Positions 7,495 through 15,973 of a DNA stretch of 64,000 nucleotides are shown here, one piece after another (position 1 is the first letter of the stretch; every line of letters begins with the position of its first letter). Source of the DNA: Deminuibacter sp966424055 (lineage in GTDB: Bacteria > Bacteroidota > Bacteroidia > Chitinophagales > Chitinophagaceae); assembly GCA_966424055.1 (NCBI GenBank), contig CBJLMB010000001.1, forward strand, positions 1 to 64,000, written 5' to 3'. Made by a program: the position numbers and the translations under genes. Under the pieces are notes generated by a model. The model saw only the letters and a list, made by a program, of their open reading frames with translations. It did no database searches and was not told the origin of the DNA.

Positions 7495-9045
7495 GTGAAC
7501 AAAGAATTAATAATAAATGCAGCCCCTACCGGCGTGGAAATAGCCTTGCTGGAGGATAAAAAATTAGTGGAGCTGCATAATGAAAAAGCCGATGCCAGTT
7601 TCGCTGTCGGCGATCTTTACCTGGGAAAGGTAAAGAAACTCATCCCCGGCCTGAATGCCGCTTTTGTGGATGTAGGCTTTGAAAAAGATGCTTTTCTGCA
7701 TTATACCGACCTGAGCCCTTATGCCCGCTCTATCCTCAAGTTCACGCAACAGGCGATGAATGATAAAGACCCGGCCGGTTTCGATTTTGCCAAGTTCCAG
7801 ATTGAACCGGAAATTATCAAAACCGGTAAGATCAACGAGGTGCTTAACGGCAAACCGCATATCCTGGTGCAGATCTTAAAAGAACCCATCGCCGCGAAAG
7901 GCCCGCGCCTCAGCTGCGAAATTTCATTGCCCGGCCGCTTCGTGGTGGTTACCCCTTTCAACGAAATTGTCGCTGTTTCTAAAAAGATCCATTCTGCCGA
8001 CGAACGTAAGCGTCTTCAGAAAATTGTGGAAGCCATTAAACCCAAAAACTTTGGTGTGATCGTTCGTACCGCAGCGGAAGGGAAGAACACAGCAGAGCTG
8101 CATGAAGACCTGCTCGACCTGGTTGAAACCTGGAAAGGCATACAGAAAAACCTGAAAGGCGCACAGGCTCCCGCCAAGGTGATGAGCGAACAGGATAAAA
8201 CAACCAGTATATTGCGCGACCTGCTGAATGAAGATTTTAACCGCGTGGTGATCAACGATAAAAATATCTATACCGATACCCGCAGTTATATTCAGAAGAT
8301 CGCCCCACATAAAGCCGATATCGTCACTTTCCATAGCAATGGTTCTCCTGTGTTCGACCAGTACGGTATTACCAAACAGGTGAAAGCTTCTTTCGGTAAA
8401 ACAGTGAACCTGCCCAGCGGCGCCTACCTGATCATTGAACATACCGAGGCATTGCATGTGATCGATGTGAACAGCGGCTATAAAAGCGTTAGCAATAACC
8501 AGGAAGAAAATGCCCTGGAAACCAACCTGGAAGCAGCGGAAGAAATTGCACGCCAGCTGCGCCTGCGCGATATAGGCGGTATCATTGTAGTGGATTTTAT
8601 TGATATGAAGCTGCCCGAAAACAAACGGAAGCTGCAGGAAGCCATGGAAAACTTCATGCGGCCCGACAGGGCAAAGCATGCTGTGCTGCCGATTTCTAAG
8701 TTCGGACTAATGCAGATCACCCGCCAGCGTATGCGGCCGGAAGTGAATATCAATACTACCGAAACCTGCCCCAGCTGTAATGGTACCGGTAAAATAGCGC
8801 CCACCCTTTTACTGGAAGACGAAATTGAAAAGCGCCTGCATTACCTAGTTTCGCACCAGCATAAAAATCTTACCCTGGTGGTGCATCCTATCGTGTACTC
8901 CCATCTCACCAAGGGATTGTTCTCTGTTAAATGGAAATGGAGAAGAAAGTACAAGATGCCCATTAAAATGAAATCATCTTCTGATTATTATTTTACCGAA
9001 TTTCATTTTTACGACGCGAATGATGAAGAGATCAAGCTGTTGTAA
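7495..9045 (+). CDS. rng: Ribonuclease E/G family protein
   Basis: A 516-residue endoribonuclease for rRNA processing and RNA turnover, of RNase G length without a long C-terminal scaffold. Residues 36-130 form the S1 RNA-binding domain (GKVKKLIPGLNAAFVDVGF). The catalytic DNase I-like part has D324 in HVIDVNSG and D367 in VVDFIDM, the Mg-binding acids of the family. The Zn-link motif CPSC is at residues 425-428. The start is GTG at 7495 (MNKELIINAA). HU and RNase E/G are neighbours in many Bacteroidota. A perfect terminator follows. Confidence 0.95.
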   Translation: MNKELIINAAPTGVEIALLEDKKLVELHNEKADASFAVGDLYLGKVKKLIPGLNAAFVDVGFEKDAFLHYTDLSPYARSILKFTQQAMNDKDPAGFDFAKFQIEPEIIKTGKINEVLNGKPHILVQILKEPIAAKGPRLSCEISLPGRFVVVTPFNEIVAVSKKIHSADERKRLQKIVEAIKPKNFGVIVRTAAEGKNTAELHEDLLDLVETWKGIQKNLKGAQAPAKVMSEQDKTTSILRDLLNEDFNRVVINDKNIYTDTRSYIQKIAPHKADIVTFHSNGSPVFDQYGITKQVKASFGKTVNLPSGAYLIIEHTEALHVIDVNSGYKSVSNNQEENALETNLEAAEEIARQLRLRDIGGIIVVDFIDMKLPENKRKLQEAMENFMRPDRAKHAVLPISKFGLMQITRQRMRPEVNINTTETCPSCNGTGKIAPTLLLEDEIEKRLHYLVSHQHKNLTLVVHPIVYSHLTKGLFSVKWKWRRKYKMPIKMKSSSDYYFTEFHFYDANDEEIKLL

Positions 9046-9054
9046 AACCTGTAT

Positions 9055-9090
9055 AAAAGAAAACCCCGTTGCAGAACGGGGTTTTCTTTT
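9055..9090. terminator. Perfect bidirectional rho-independent terminator
   Basis: A perfect 16-bp stem (AAAAGAAAACCCCGTT, 9055-9070) with GCAG loop and the exact complement at 9075-9090. A-runs on one arm become U-runs on the other, so it can end both the RNase transcript and the convergent susCD transcript, whose stop is at 9136. Confidence 0.95.
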
Positions 9091-9135
9091 TACCAGAAGT
9101 ATGGAAAGCGCAGCCCATGGGCCGGCCGGTTACAG

Positions 9136-10812
9136 CTAAAAATTCGGGTTTACTACTGCCGCACTGCCTGAAGCAGGCGTATTCAGGTTCACTTCATCTG
9201 CAGGCACATCCCAGTAGTCCATAAAATTGTAATTAATGGTAACATGCGTATTCAGCTGGCCCGATGCGGTGAGCAGGATATTGCCATAGCTGCCGCCGCC
9301 ATTGGTTATATCGTAGGTCCAGCCCCATCTCCTGCTGTCATAGAACGATAATCCGCGGAAAACAAGCGCAACCCTTCTTTCCCTTACCAGCTCGGCCAGC
9401 GCCTGCGCTTGTGTTAAACCGGTATTGGCCACTGCAGCAATACCGGCGCCCTGGTAGGCACGTACCGCATCTACATAGGCCAGTCCTGCAGCGGTATTGC
9501 CCAGCCGGATATTGGCTTCGGCCAGCATCAGGGCGTTTTCTTCATAGCTGCCTGCAATATACAGTTCATAGGCACCTACGGTTTTGGTGCCGTACACATA
9601 TACACCGGCTGCGCCATTGCCGCCGTCAACAATACTGTACCGTGTGCCGAAAGTGAGGTTGTTGTTGTAAGTAGTGCTGGTACTGAAATTATTGGCAACC
9701 CGCTTGTCGCCGGTTTTGAACTGCTGTATAAAGCGCTCACTGATTTTGAAAGTGGTGTTCTTGTTCACTCCAGTGGTCATGGCAGCAACCGTACCGCCAG
9801 ATGCCGTGAAGAAATAACCCGTGGCAATACTTCTGCCGGTAAACACATAATCGCCTTTCTGTATGCCATTGGTGGCATGGGTCAGCACACTGTTCCAGTC
9901 GGCGGCCGTCATGGCGCCGGTAGATGCTTTGGTGATTTTTGCATCGGGATTGCCGTTTACAAAAGGCGCCAGTTTATTCAGCAAAATATTCCTGGCCAGC
10001 ATGGTGTGGATATTCCTGATCCACATATCTGTGGTGAGCACGCCGCCATTGCCCACCTGGCAATAGGCAGGGATGAGTTTGCCCAGTACTGCAGCATAAT
10101 CCCCGCTGCTGCTGATACCGCTTTTCAGTATATCGGCTGCTTTGTTCAGCCAGAGATTGGATTCGGCAAGAATGGAATCTTTTACCAGGTATTTACTGCT
10201 GGTGGTACCAGCTGAATTATTAATGGTGCCGGAATAATACATAGACCCGATGGAGGCATAGGCATAACCTTTCCACCAGTAGCACCAGGCTTTAATGGTA
10301 TTGGCCCGGGTAGTGGCATCACCTGAAAAGCTGATCTTGTCCACTGATGCCAGCACGGTATTGCAGGCATTGTTCAGCGCGTACATGTTCAGCCACTGGT
10401 AGTAGATGGCATTGTTGCCGGCACCGGTAGAGGCCCGGGTATTGTAGGTTCTGATCAGGCTGATGGTAGGGGAGGCATTGGTTACTTTGGTGCCATTGTC
10501 AAGAATAAAATAATCCGGCACACCGATGGTACTGATCTGGTTATTGGATGCATCGGCGCCCACCACATCGCCCATCAGCTCGCTGTAACCATAAGGCAGG
10601 GAGAAATAACTGTTGCCCAGCCAGCCATCGCCATTGTAAAAACCATTGGTATATACACCGCCTACGGCCAGTGATATTAGTCCTGATTCGGTATTCACAT
10701 TATTGGCCAGTGTGGGTGCATTGGGGTTGCCTACATCCAGCTGTTTTTTACAGGCAACGGCATGCAGCAGCAATACGGCAATAACGATATGGATCCATTT
10801 GTTTGTTGTCAT
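9136..10812 (-). CDS. RagB/SusD-family nutrient-binding outer-membrane lipoprotein
   Basis: About 558 residues from the ATG at 10810-10812 (MTTNKWIHIVIAVLLL); an ATG six codons upstream is also possible. The signal peptide ends in a lipobox-like AVAC, so the protein is probably a surface lipoprotein. The SusD helical-pair fold is suggested by the length, the N-terminal NPNAPTL region, the TPR-like middle and the C-terminal ALVFRGLSFYDSRRWGW segment. SusD proteins sit as a lid on the SusC channel and capture glycans or peptides. It lies 25 bp downstream of susC. No enzyme gene adjoins it, so the ligand is unknown. Confidence 0.92.
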   Translation of the reverse strand: MTTNKWIHIVIAVLLLHAVACKKQLDVGNPNAPTLANNVNTESGLISLAVGGVYTNGFYNGDGWLGNSYFSLPYGYSELMGDVVGADASNNQISTIGVPDYFILDNGTKVTNASPTISLIRTYNTRASTGAGNNAIYYQWLNMYALNNACNTVLASVDKISFSGDATTRANTIKAWCYWWKGYAYASIGSMYYSGTINNSAGTTSSKYLVKDSILAESNLWLNKAADILKSGISSSGDYAAVLGKLIPAYCQVGNGGVLTTDMWIRNIHTMLARNILLNKLAPFVNGNPDAKITKASTGAMTAADWNSVLTHATNGIQKGDYVFTGRSIATGYFFTASGGTVAAMTTGVNKNTTFKISERFIQQFKTGDKRVANNFSTSTTYNNNLTFGTRYSIVDGGNGAAGVYVYGTKTVGAYELYIAGSYEENALMLAEANIRLGNTAAGLAYVDAVRAYQGAGIAAVANTGLTQAQALAELVRERRVALVFRGLSFYDSRRWGWTYDITNGGGSYGNILLTASGQLNTHVTINYNFMDYWDVPADEVNLNTPASGSAAVVNPNF

Positions 10813-10837
10813 GATTGTCTTTTTTAGCATGGGAGAA

Positions 10838-13800
10838 TTAGAAACCTACATTCAGTCCTACCTGGTACGATTTAAGGTTGGGCATAGTACTGTGGTCCAC
10901 ACCGCGGTCAAAAGCAGAGTTCACTGCACCGGAGCTGATTTCCGGGTCAAAGCCTGAATACCTGGTGAAGGTGAGCAGGTTCCTGCCTGTGAGCACGAGC
11001 TGCAGTTTTTTGAAATAGGGCAGCCTGGCCACTTTGGCAAAATCAAATGCGAACGACACATTGCGCAATCTTAAAAAAGAAGCGCCTTCATAAAAGAAAT
11101 CTTTTGTGGCATTGTTACCTGCACCGTAAGCACTACCCCATAAAGCATAATAAGCACTGGCCCAGTAAGCCGTGTAAGCGCCTGTTTGGCCGTTAATGGT
11201 TACCGGCTTGTCAAAATCGCCGCTGATGCCATCGCGGTACATCCATTCTTTGGTCTGGTTGTAAAGATGGCTGCCATATACCCAGTCGAACTGGAACGAA
11301 AGGGTGGCGATGCCTTTGTAGGAAAGTGTATTGATAAACGATGCATTGAATTTGGGGTTGGGGTCACCCAGCGGCGTGGTTTCACCGGTAAACATGATGG
11401 CTTTGGTAGCAGTATCTACCAGCCTGCCATTTACCAGGGTATATTTACCGGCGTCGCCCTGCGCGATATAAGAACTGCCATCTTTGAATTTGGCCGATGT
11501 ACCGGTGAGTGCTTTGTATCCATAGATCTGGCCGATCTTCTGTCCTTCGGTCAGCACCAGCGCCGTACTGCCTGCTGATGAGGTAAGAATGATATCGGAA
11601 CCGCCATGGATCTGGTCAATCCGGGAAGTCTGGTGACCGAAGTTGACGGTGAAATCCCAGCTGATCGTCCTGGACTGGAGCACGGGCAGGTTCAACTGGA
11701 ACTGCATGCCGTTAGACGACATATCGATGGCATTATCCAGTATACCCGTTGAGCCGGAAGAGGGCGGGGTGCTTACCGTATAAATCACATTCTTGCTCTT
11801 CCGTTTCCAGTAAGTAAATGCGCCGTTGACAGCACTGAACCAGTTGCCCTGTTTATTCGTATTGATACTGAAATCGGTACCCACTTCAAATTCTTTCGAC
11901 ACTTCTACCTGCAGGTTGGGATTATTGGTTGGCGTATGTACTGAATAGGCAAGCACATTACCAATATTGCCCTGGTCTAAAATAGGATACCTGTCAAAAG
12001 GGCCCGGCTGGATGCCGGCCTCACCGTAAGCCGCACGCAATTTGAAATAAGGCAGTACATTGCCCAGTTTACTGTTGTTCCAGAAACCGAAAGAAGAAGG
12101 CAGCAGGTAACCGTCCACATGCGGGAAGGTGAAGGGCTTGGAACCTCCGCCAAAAGAAGAAGACCAGTCGCTCCTGAAACCACCTGTTACTCCACCTATA
12201 TTGCCAAAATCAATTTTCTGGTTCACCAGGTAGCCATAGGTGATAAAGGGTTCTTCATAATCCAGTGCCACCGCCTGCGAGGAAGTGGCCTGTACATTGA
12301 TAGGGGGCGAAGTGGGCAGGCCTACACCATAAGTATCATATTCCCTGTATTTGTTTTTGCGGTAGTCGAATGCCACCTGTGTGCTGGTTTGAATGGGCAG
12401 TTTAGAATGAAAATCTTTCTCGAAATCGGTTTTGAAGTACAGGCTGCCCAGGAAATTCTGGAAAGTGGTTTTATAATCCCAGTTATCTATCTCACCTGCA
12501 TTATTGGGTGCAAAATTGCTGGCCCAGCTGCTGTAATAGTTGGAGTTGGTATTATTCGACTGGTTATAATAGGTCCACCGGGCATTCTCTGTTCTGAAAT
12601 TGATACCGTATTTCGCATCCAGCTCCACAAACTGGTTGATTTTAAAATTGGCATTCAGGTTCTGGATCACATCTATTTTATTGTCCAGGCCGTCGGTGTA
12701 TTCCTGTACATAATACGGGTTAAAGGCATTGATGCTCAAAAAATCTGCGGTCTGGTAGGCCGGGGAAGTGCCATCGGCCAGTTTATAACGCAGGTTGAAA
12801 AAAGGCGAGGTATTCAGGAAGCCATAAATATTGCCCACATTCCCGATGGAATTGCCTTTGCCATAATAGTAACCACCTGCGGCACCCAGCCCCGGCGCCA
12901 GTGTATTGCGGGTGTATACCAGCTGGGTAACCGAACGCAGTTTAAAGCCCCTGAACAATTCTGTGCCCAGGTTGGCCGTGAGGTTCGTTCTATCTACATA
13001 CCCGTTCTTCATTACCGGGCTAATGGTGTGGTTATTGGAAACGGATAAAGCGAAATCGCTTTTATCGGAGGCGCCTGAAATGCTGATGCTGTTGTTCCAG
13101 GTACTGCCGGTTTGGAAAACCTGTTTAAACTGGTCATAATATTTCAGGTTGGCATTGTAGGGTTTGTTGCTCACATTGTGCGTGTTGAGAATGGCATAAC
13201 GGGCGGGGCCACCATAGGTATAGGAAATGCCCTCTACCGATCCGTATTCATTGTACTTTAGAACATTACCGGATGCATCTACCAGGTTATTACCGGCATC
13301 GGTAAGATAAGGATGCAGCCAGGCCTTGCGTACATGGCCGCTGTTGATATAAGAATTGGCGGCATAGCTGGTTGAGAAATTGATGGAGGTTCCGCCGGCT
13401 TTGCCCTTCTTGGTAAAGATCTGGATAACGCCATTGGCACCCTGTGCACCGTAAATACTGGCAGAAGCGGCGCCCTGCACCACTTCCACACGGTCTACAT
13501 TGCTCAGGTCGAGTGAGCCGAGATCAGTGGCATGGATCTCTACCCCATCCAGCATAATAAGTGGCTTGGTACCGCCCTGCACCGTGTTTACACCGCGCAG
13601 CAGGATATTGACAGGATCGCCGGGATTGCCACTGATAGAAGAGATCTGCGCCCCGGGTATTTTGCCCACCAGGGCCTGGTCGATAGACGCAGAAGGCGCT
13701 GCAGGCAGTTTATCGGATGTAACAGATTCAACGGCAATGCCCAGCTTTCTTTTACTGGTAGCGGTGCCGATGCCTGTTACCACGATTTCGCTGAGTGATT

Positions 13801-14092
13801 TGGTTTCTACGGGCAATACTACTTTGATGATAGCGGTTTCTGCTTTTACTACCCTGGTCTCATACCCTACAGATGTAATAACCAGGTAGGCGCCTTTTTT
13901 GGCCATTAGTTTAAAGCTGCCGTCAGCGGCAGTGCTGGTACCCGCCCTGGTACCTTTTTCGTAAATGGCTGCACCAGCCAGTGGTTCGCCTTTTTCATCG
14001 GTAACGGTTCCGGAAAGCTGGAGGGTTTGTGCGAAGGAGCAGGTTACGGCGCACAACAATAACGCAACAAATGTTGACAACAATTTTCTCAT
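10838..14092 (-). CDS. SusC/RagA-family TonB-linked outer-membrane transporter
   Basis: A protein of 1084 residues from the ATG at 14090-14092 (MRKLLSTFVALLLCAVTCSFAQ). An upstream in-frame start would prefix a non-signal stretch. Order: signal peptide; carboxypeptidase-regulatory-like beta domain (GTVTDEKGEPLAGAAIYEKG); plug with the SusC signature SLSEIVVTGIGTATSKRK and PLIMLDGVEI; then a 22-strand barrel ending in a Phe (LNVGF). It imports SusD-bound ligand using TonB energy. It lacks the N-terminal STN signalling domain, and no ECF sigma/anti-sigma pair is nearby, so control is probably by other means. Confidence 0.95.
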   Translation of the reverse strand: MRKLLSTFVALLLCAVTCSFAQTLQLSGTVTDEKGEPLAGAAIYEKGTRAGTSTAADGSFKLMAKKGAYLVITSVGYETRVVKAETAIIKVVLPVETKSLSEIVVTGIGTATSKRKLGIAVESVTSDKLPAAPSASIDQALVGKIPGAQISSISGNPGDPVNILLRGVNTVQGGTKPLIMLDGVEIHATDLGSLDLSNVDRVEVVQGAASASIYGAQGANGVIQIFTKKGKAGGTSINFSTSYAANSYINSGHVRKAWLHPYLTDAGNNLVDASGNVLKYNEYGSVEGISYTYGGPARYAILNTHNVSNKPYNANLKYYDQFKQVFQTGSTWNNSISISGASDKSDFALSVSNNHTISPVMKNGYVDRTNLTANLGTELFRGFKLRSVTQLVYTRNTLAPGLGAAGGYYYGKGNSIGNVGNIYGFLNTSPFFNLRYKLADGTSPAYQTADFLSINAFNPYYVQEYTDGLDNKIDVIQNLNANFKINQFVELDAKYGINFRTENARWTYYNQSNNTNSNYYSSWASNFAPNNAGEIDNWDYKTTFQNFLGSLYFKTDFEKDFHSKLPIQTSTQVAFDYRKNKYREYDTYGVGLPTSPPINVQATSSQAVALDYEEPFITYGYLVNQKIDFGNIGGVTGGFRSDWSSSFGGGSKPFTFPHVDGYLLPSSFGFWNNSKLGNVLPYFKLRAAYGEAGIQPGPFDRYPILDQGNIGNVLAYSVHTPTNNPNLQVEVSKEFEVGTDFSINTNKQGNWFSAVNGAFTYWKRKSKNVIYTVSTPPSSGSTGILDNAIDMSSNGMQFQLNLPVLQSRTISWDFTVNFGHQTSRIDQIHGGSDIILTSSAGSTALVLTEGQKIGQIYGYKALTGTSAKFKDGSSYIAQGDAGKYTLVNGRLVDTATKAIMFTGETTPLGDPNPKFNASFINTLSYKGIATLSFQFDWVYGSHLYNQTKEWMYRDGISGDFDKPVTINGQTGAYTAYWASAYYALWGSAYGAGNNATKDFFYEGASFLRLRNVSFAFDFAKVARLPYFKKLQLVLTGRNLLTFTRYSGFDPEISSGAVNSAFDRGVDHSTMPNLKSYQVGLNVGF

Positions 14093-14357
14093 GTGCAGAT
14101 GAGTTTTAGTGATAAAACAAGGTTTTCCCGGTGTTTCAGGAGAGCAGATGCACATGAATGGCTATGGCAAGAAGATTTCTATGGCAAGAAAAAAGAAGAC
14201 GTATAGTGTAAAAAATACCACAGTGAACAGCCGGCTGTGTATAAAAAACGTTTTTATGTTGATGCAGATGAATAACCTTTTTACCGGTATTTCTATAAGG
14301 GCAGGTATTAGTAATGGCTGGCTAACCGAAGCGCCCGTTTTTCTGCCGGGCGAACTG

Positions 14358-14396
14358 GCCTTTCCCTTAGCAGAAGGAAAAGGCTATATATTTTTT
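14358..14396 (+). terminator. Plus-strand intrinsic terminator with no known gene upstream
   Basis: The stem GCCTTTCCCTT / AAGGAAAAGGC (10 of 11 paired, AGCAG loop) is followed directly by TATATATTTTTTTT. This is a textbook plus-strand terminator. The only annotated gene nearby is susC on the other strand, so an unannotated plus-strand RNA probably ends here. Confidence 0.7.
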
Positions 14397-14495
14397 TTAA
14401 AGCCATGCGGATAACCGCCAGGCTTAAAATTGCCCCGCCGAAAACGACAGGGCCTCTCATGTGCATCAAATAACTGGTTTCTCAACCAGCAAGTT

Positions 14496-14513
14496 TTCCG
14501 TTTTAAAACGGAA
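14496..14513. promoter_or_regulatory. 18-bp perfect palindrome upstream of susC
   Basis: TTCCGTTTTAAAACGGAA is self-complementary without a mismatch. It lies about 400 bp upstream of the susC start and about 90 bp after the Zn-peptidase stop. It could be an operator for a dimeric regulator or part of a terminator for the peptidase gene. No U-run follows on either strand. Confidence 0.4.
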
Positions 14514-14604
14514 TTATTTTCAACTAATGTTGGTTAAAGTATTGTTAAGTAAATATATGGGTATTCCTGCAACATCAAATTAAAAATCAAATAAAAAATG
14601 GAAA

Positions 14605-15288
14605 TCAATTCCTGTTTCTGTTGTTATAGATAAAAATATATTGCACCAGCGTTGCCAGGGAAGCCAATGCTGCAACAACATAAGTGAGGGCAGCCCATTT
14701 CAAGGCATCTTTAGCCAGTTCATGCTCCTTTGGTTGGGTGATACGGGCGCTGTTCAGCCATACCAGGGCCCTTTTACTGGCATCCAGCTCAACCGGAAGG
14801 GTGATAAGGGCAAACAGCGTTGTAAGGGCAAAAAGTACAATGCCTGCCAGTAAAAGCGCAGGGAATACTTTAATGAGCAATATACCACCCAGTAAAACCC
14901 ATTGAACGATACTGCTGCTGATCTGTACTACCGGCACCAGCCTGCTCCGCAGCATCAGCCAGGGGTAGGCTTTGGCATGCTGCAGGGCATGCCCGCATTC
15001 ATGGGCGGCAACCGCTGCAGCCGCGATGCTGTTGCCGCTATACACTTCAGCGCTCAGGTTCACGGTTTTGTTCAGTGGATTGTAATGGTCGGTGAGCATA
15101 CCCTCTACCGATACTACCTGAACATCGTAAATACCGTTCTCGCGCAGCATTTTTTCAGCCAGTTCGCGGCCTGTGAGGCCGGAAGAAAGCGCTAGTTCAT
15201 TATATTGTTTAAACTTTGATTTCAATACCATCGACACCAGGAAACTGATGCCCAGGAATACCAGCGAAAGAAAAAAAATATTGCTCAT
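14605..15288 (-). CDS. Zinc metallopeptidase, YugP/Zn_peptidase_2 family
   Basis: A 227-residue membrane peptidase. An N-terminal membrane segment (IFFLSLVFLGISFLVSMVL) is followed by LTGRELAEKMLRENGI, the zinc site AAHECGHALQHA (HExxH-like, near residue 95), and three more hydrophobic segments in the C-terminal half. Members are uncharacterised membrane zinc peptidases of standard length 220-230. The GTG two codons upstream is possible, but ATG at 15286-15288 (MSNIFFL) is preferred. It is read toward susC with a 512-bp gap, so it is probably not in the same operon. Confidence 0.9.
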   Translation of the reverse strand: MSNIFFLSLVFLGISFLVSMVLKSKFKQYNELALSSGLTGRELAEKMLRENGIYDVQVVSVEGMLTDHYNPLNKTVNLSAEVYSGNSIAAAAVAAHECGHALQHAKAYPWLMLRSRLVPVVQISSSIVQWVLLGGILLIKVFPALLLAGIVLFALTTLFALITLPVELDASKRALVWLNSARITQPKEHELAKDALKWAALTYVVAALASLATLVQYIFIYNNRNRN

Positions 15289-15464
15289 GTCCACTTTTTT
15301 TAAGGTAAAAACATCAAAAAATCGTCCATTTAAACAGCCTGGACAGGGCTAAATAGATATATGACAAATTGTCTTCAAATTGATATTTGAAGCTGGTTTT
15401 TGTGTCATTTTGGCTTTAAAAAGGCCATTTTTATGCCTCAAAAGTTTTCAACAAGGCCAAAAAA

Positions 15465-15472
15465 TAATTTTG
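15465..15472 (+). promoter_or_regulatory. Exact TAnnTTTG -7 box
   Basis: TAATTTTG matches the Bacteroidota -7 consensus at every fixed base. The -33 region is weak (GTTTTC at 15444-15449). It would start transcription near 15478, just before the hairpin-forming segment described next. Confidence 0.45.
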
Positions 15473-15477
15473 AAATG

Positions 15478-15559
15478 TAGCCCATTATTGTAATTTAGTG
15501 GCAGAATTTAATGGGTTAGTAAGTAAAGGGTCGGTATTTGTGCCGGCCCTTTTGTTTTT
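15478..15559 (+). ncRNA. Candidate ~80-nt small RNA ending in a terminator
   Basis: No ORF of note. The predicted RNA begins with a hairpin pairing CCCATTA (15481-15487) with TAATGGG (15509-15515). It ends with a terminator stem AGGGTCGG / CCGGCCCT (15527-15534 and 15543-15550, one G-U pair), then TTTGTTTTTC. The perfect -7 box upstream places the 5' end at the first hairpin. It lies between the divergent Zn-peptidase and radA units. It could instead be a leader that attenuates the downstream small ORF and radA. Confidence 0.5.
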
Positions 15560-15760
15560 CTGTTTTAAGGCAGCTTAAAAAATTTTAAGGTCCGTTTTTA
15601 CCATCCTTTTTACCGCTTTTGTACATGCCGCGGCATATTTCATCCTCAAAAAATGATCGGTCTTTGTTTTCTTATTGCTTTATCCGGTGAATACTGTTTG
15701 CATTAACCGGGATCATTGACTTCATCTTTTATAAATACTTAATTTCTTTTTTTTCTGCTG
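15560..15760. other. Non-coding region upstream of the radA unit
   Basis: No gene was seen. The stretch is T-rich and contains a perfect 12-bp palindrome ATGCCGCGGCAT (15625-15636). The promoter for the small ORF and radA probably lies here, but I could not fix its boxes. The remaining gap on the peptidase side (15289-15464) is AT-rich with no clear feature. Confidence 0.35.
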
Positions 15761-15973
15761 ATGAAAAAAAGCAAACAGCTATCAACATGTTATCCACGTT
15801 TTGCTGCTGTTTATTTTTTACAGCTTTGTTTAGCTGTGCAGTGTTTTATTTTAAGTTGGCCGGTTATAATTGTTTGCAGTATTGTTTTAACAGGCGCATA
15901 TGCTGCAGGCTACCTTGTATATGAACACATAACCTGTGCCGATTCGGTTACTGCAAGTATCTTTATGCCATGA
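15761..15973 (+). CDS. Possible small membrane protein overlapping radA
   Basis: A 70-codon frame (MKKSKQLSTCYPRF...) whose TGA overlaps the radA ATG in an ATGA junction, typical of translational coupling. The middle is hydrophobic (YFLQLCLAVQCFILSWPVIIVCSIVLTGAYAAGYLV), enough for one or two membrane spans. I do not recognise a family. It has a normal Lys-rich start, but the T-rich composition alone could produce such a frame. It may be a short leader whose translation sets radA translation, or chance. Confidence 0.35.
   Translation: MKKSKQLSTCYPRFAAVYFLQLCLAVQCFILSWPVIIVCSIVLTGAYAAGYLVYEHITCADSVTASIFMP

Larger units (their letters stand above)
14093..14604. other. Structured intergenic region upstream of susC
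   Basis: No convincing gene was seen in these 512 bases. Visible features are a GTTTTA-GTGA-TAAAAC hairpin (14103-14118) in the susC leader and a 12-bp direct repeat CTATGGCAAGAA at 14162-14173 and 14179-14190 (period 17). There is also a plus-strand terminator at 14358-14396, a CTGGTT/AACCAG hairpin (14474-14489) and an 18-bp palindrome (14496-14513). An open frame of about 100 codons on the plus strand (14109-14414) has no protein-like features and ends inside the terminator. Confidence 0.6.

Noticed and set aside
7924..8679. 251-codon minus-strand frame over the RNase E/G gene
   Set aside because: Opposite the conserved catalytic region of the ribonuclease; no independent support.
12119..13048. 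Long open frame of 309 codons on the plus strand inside susC
   Set aside because: It lies opposite the clear SusC barrel coding sequence. The translation has no domain and unlikely composition; it reflects codon use of susC.
14109..14414. Possible 101-residue protein upstream of susC
   Set aside because: The frame runs through a clear intrinsic terminator and has low-complexity composition; better explained as non-coding.
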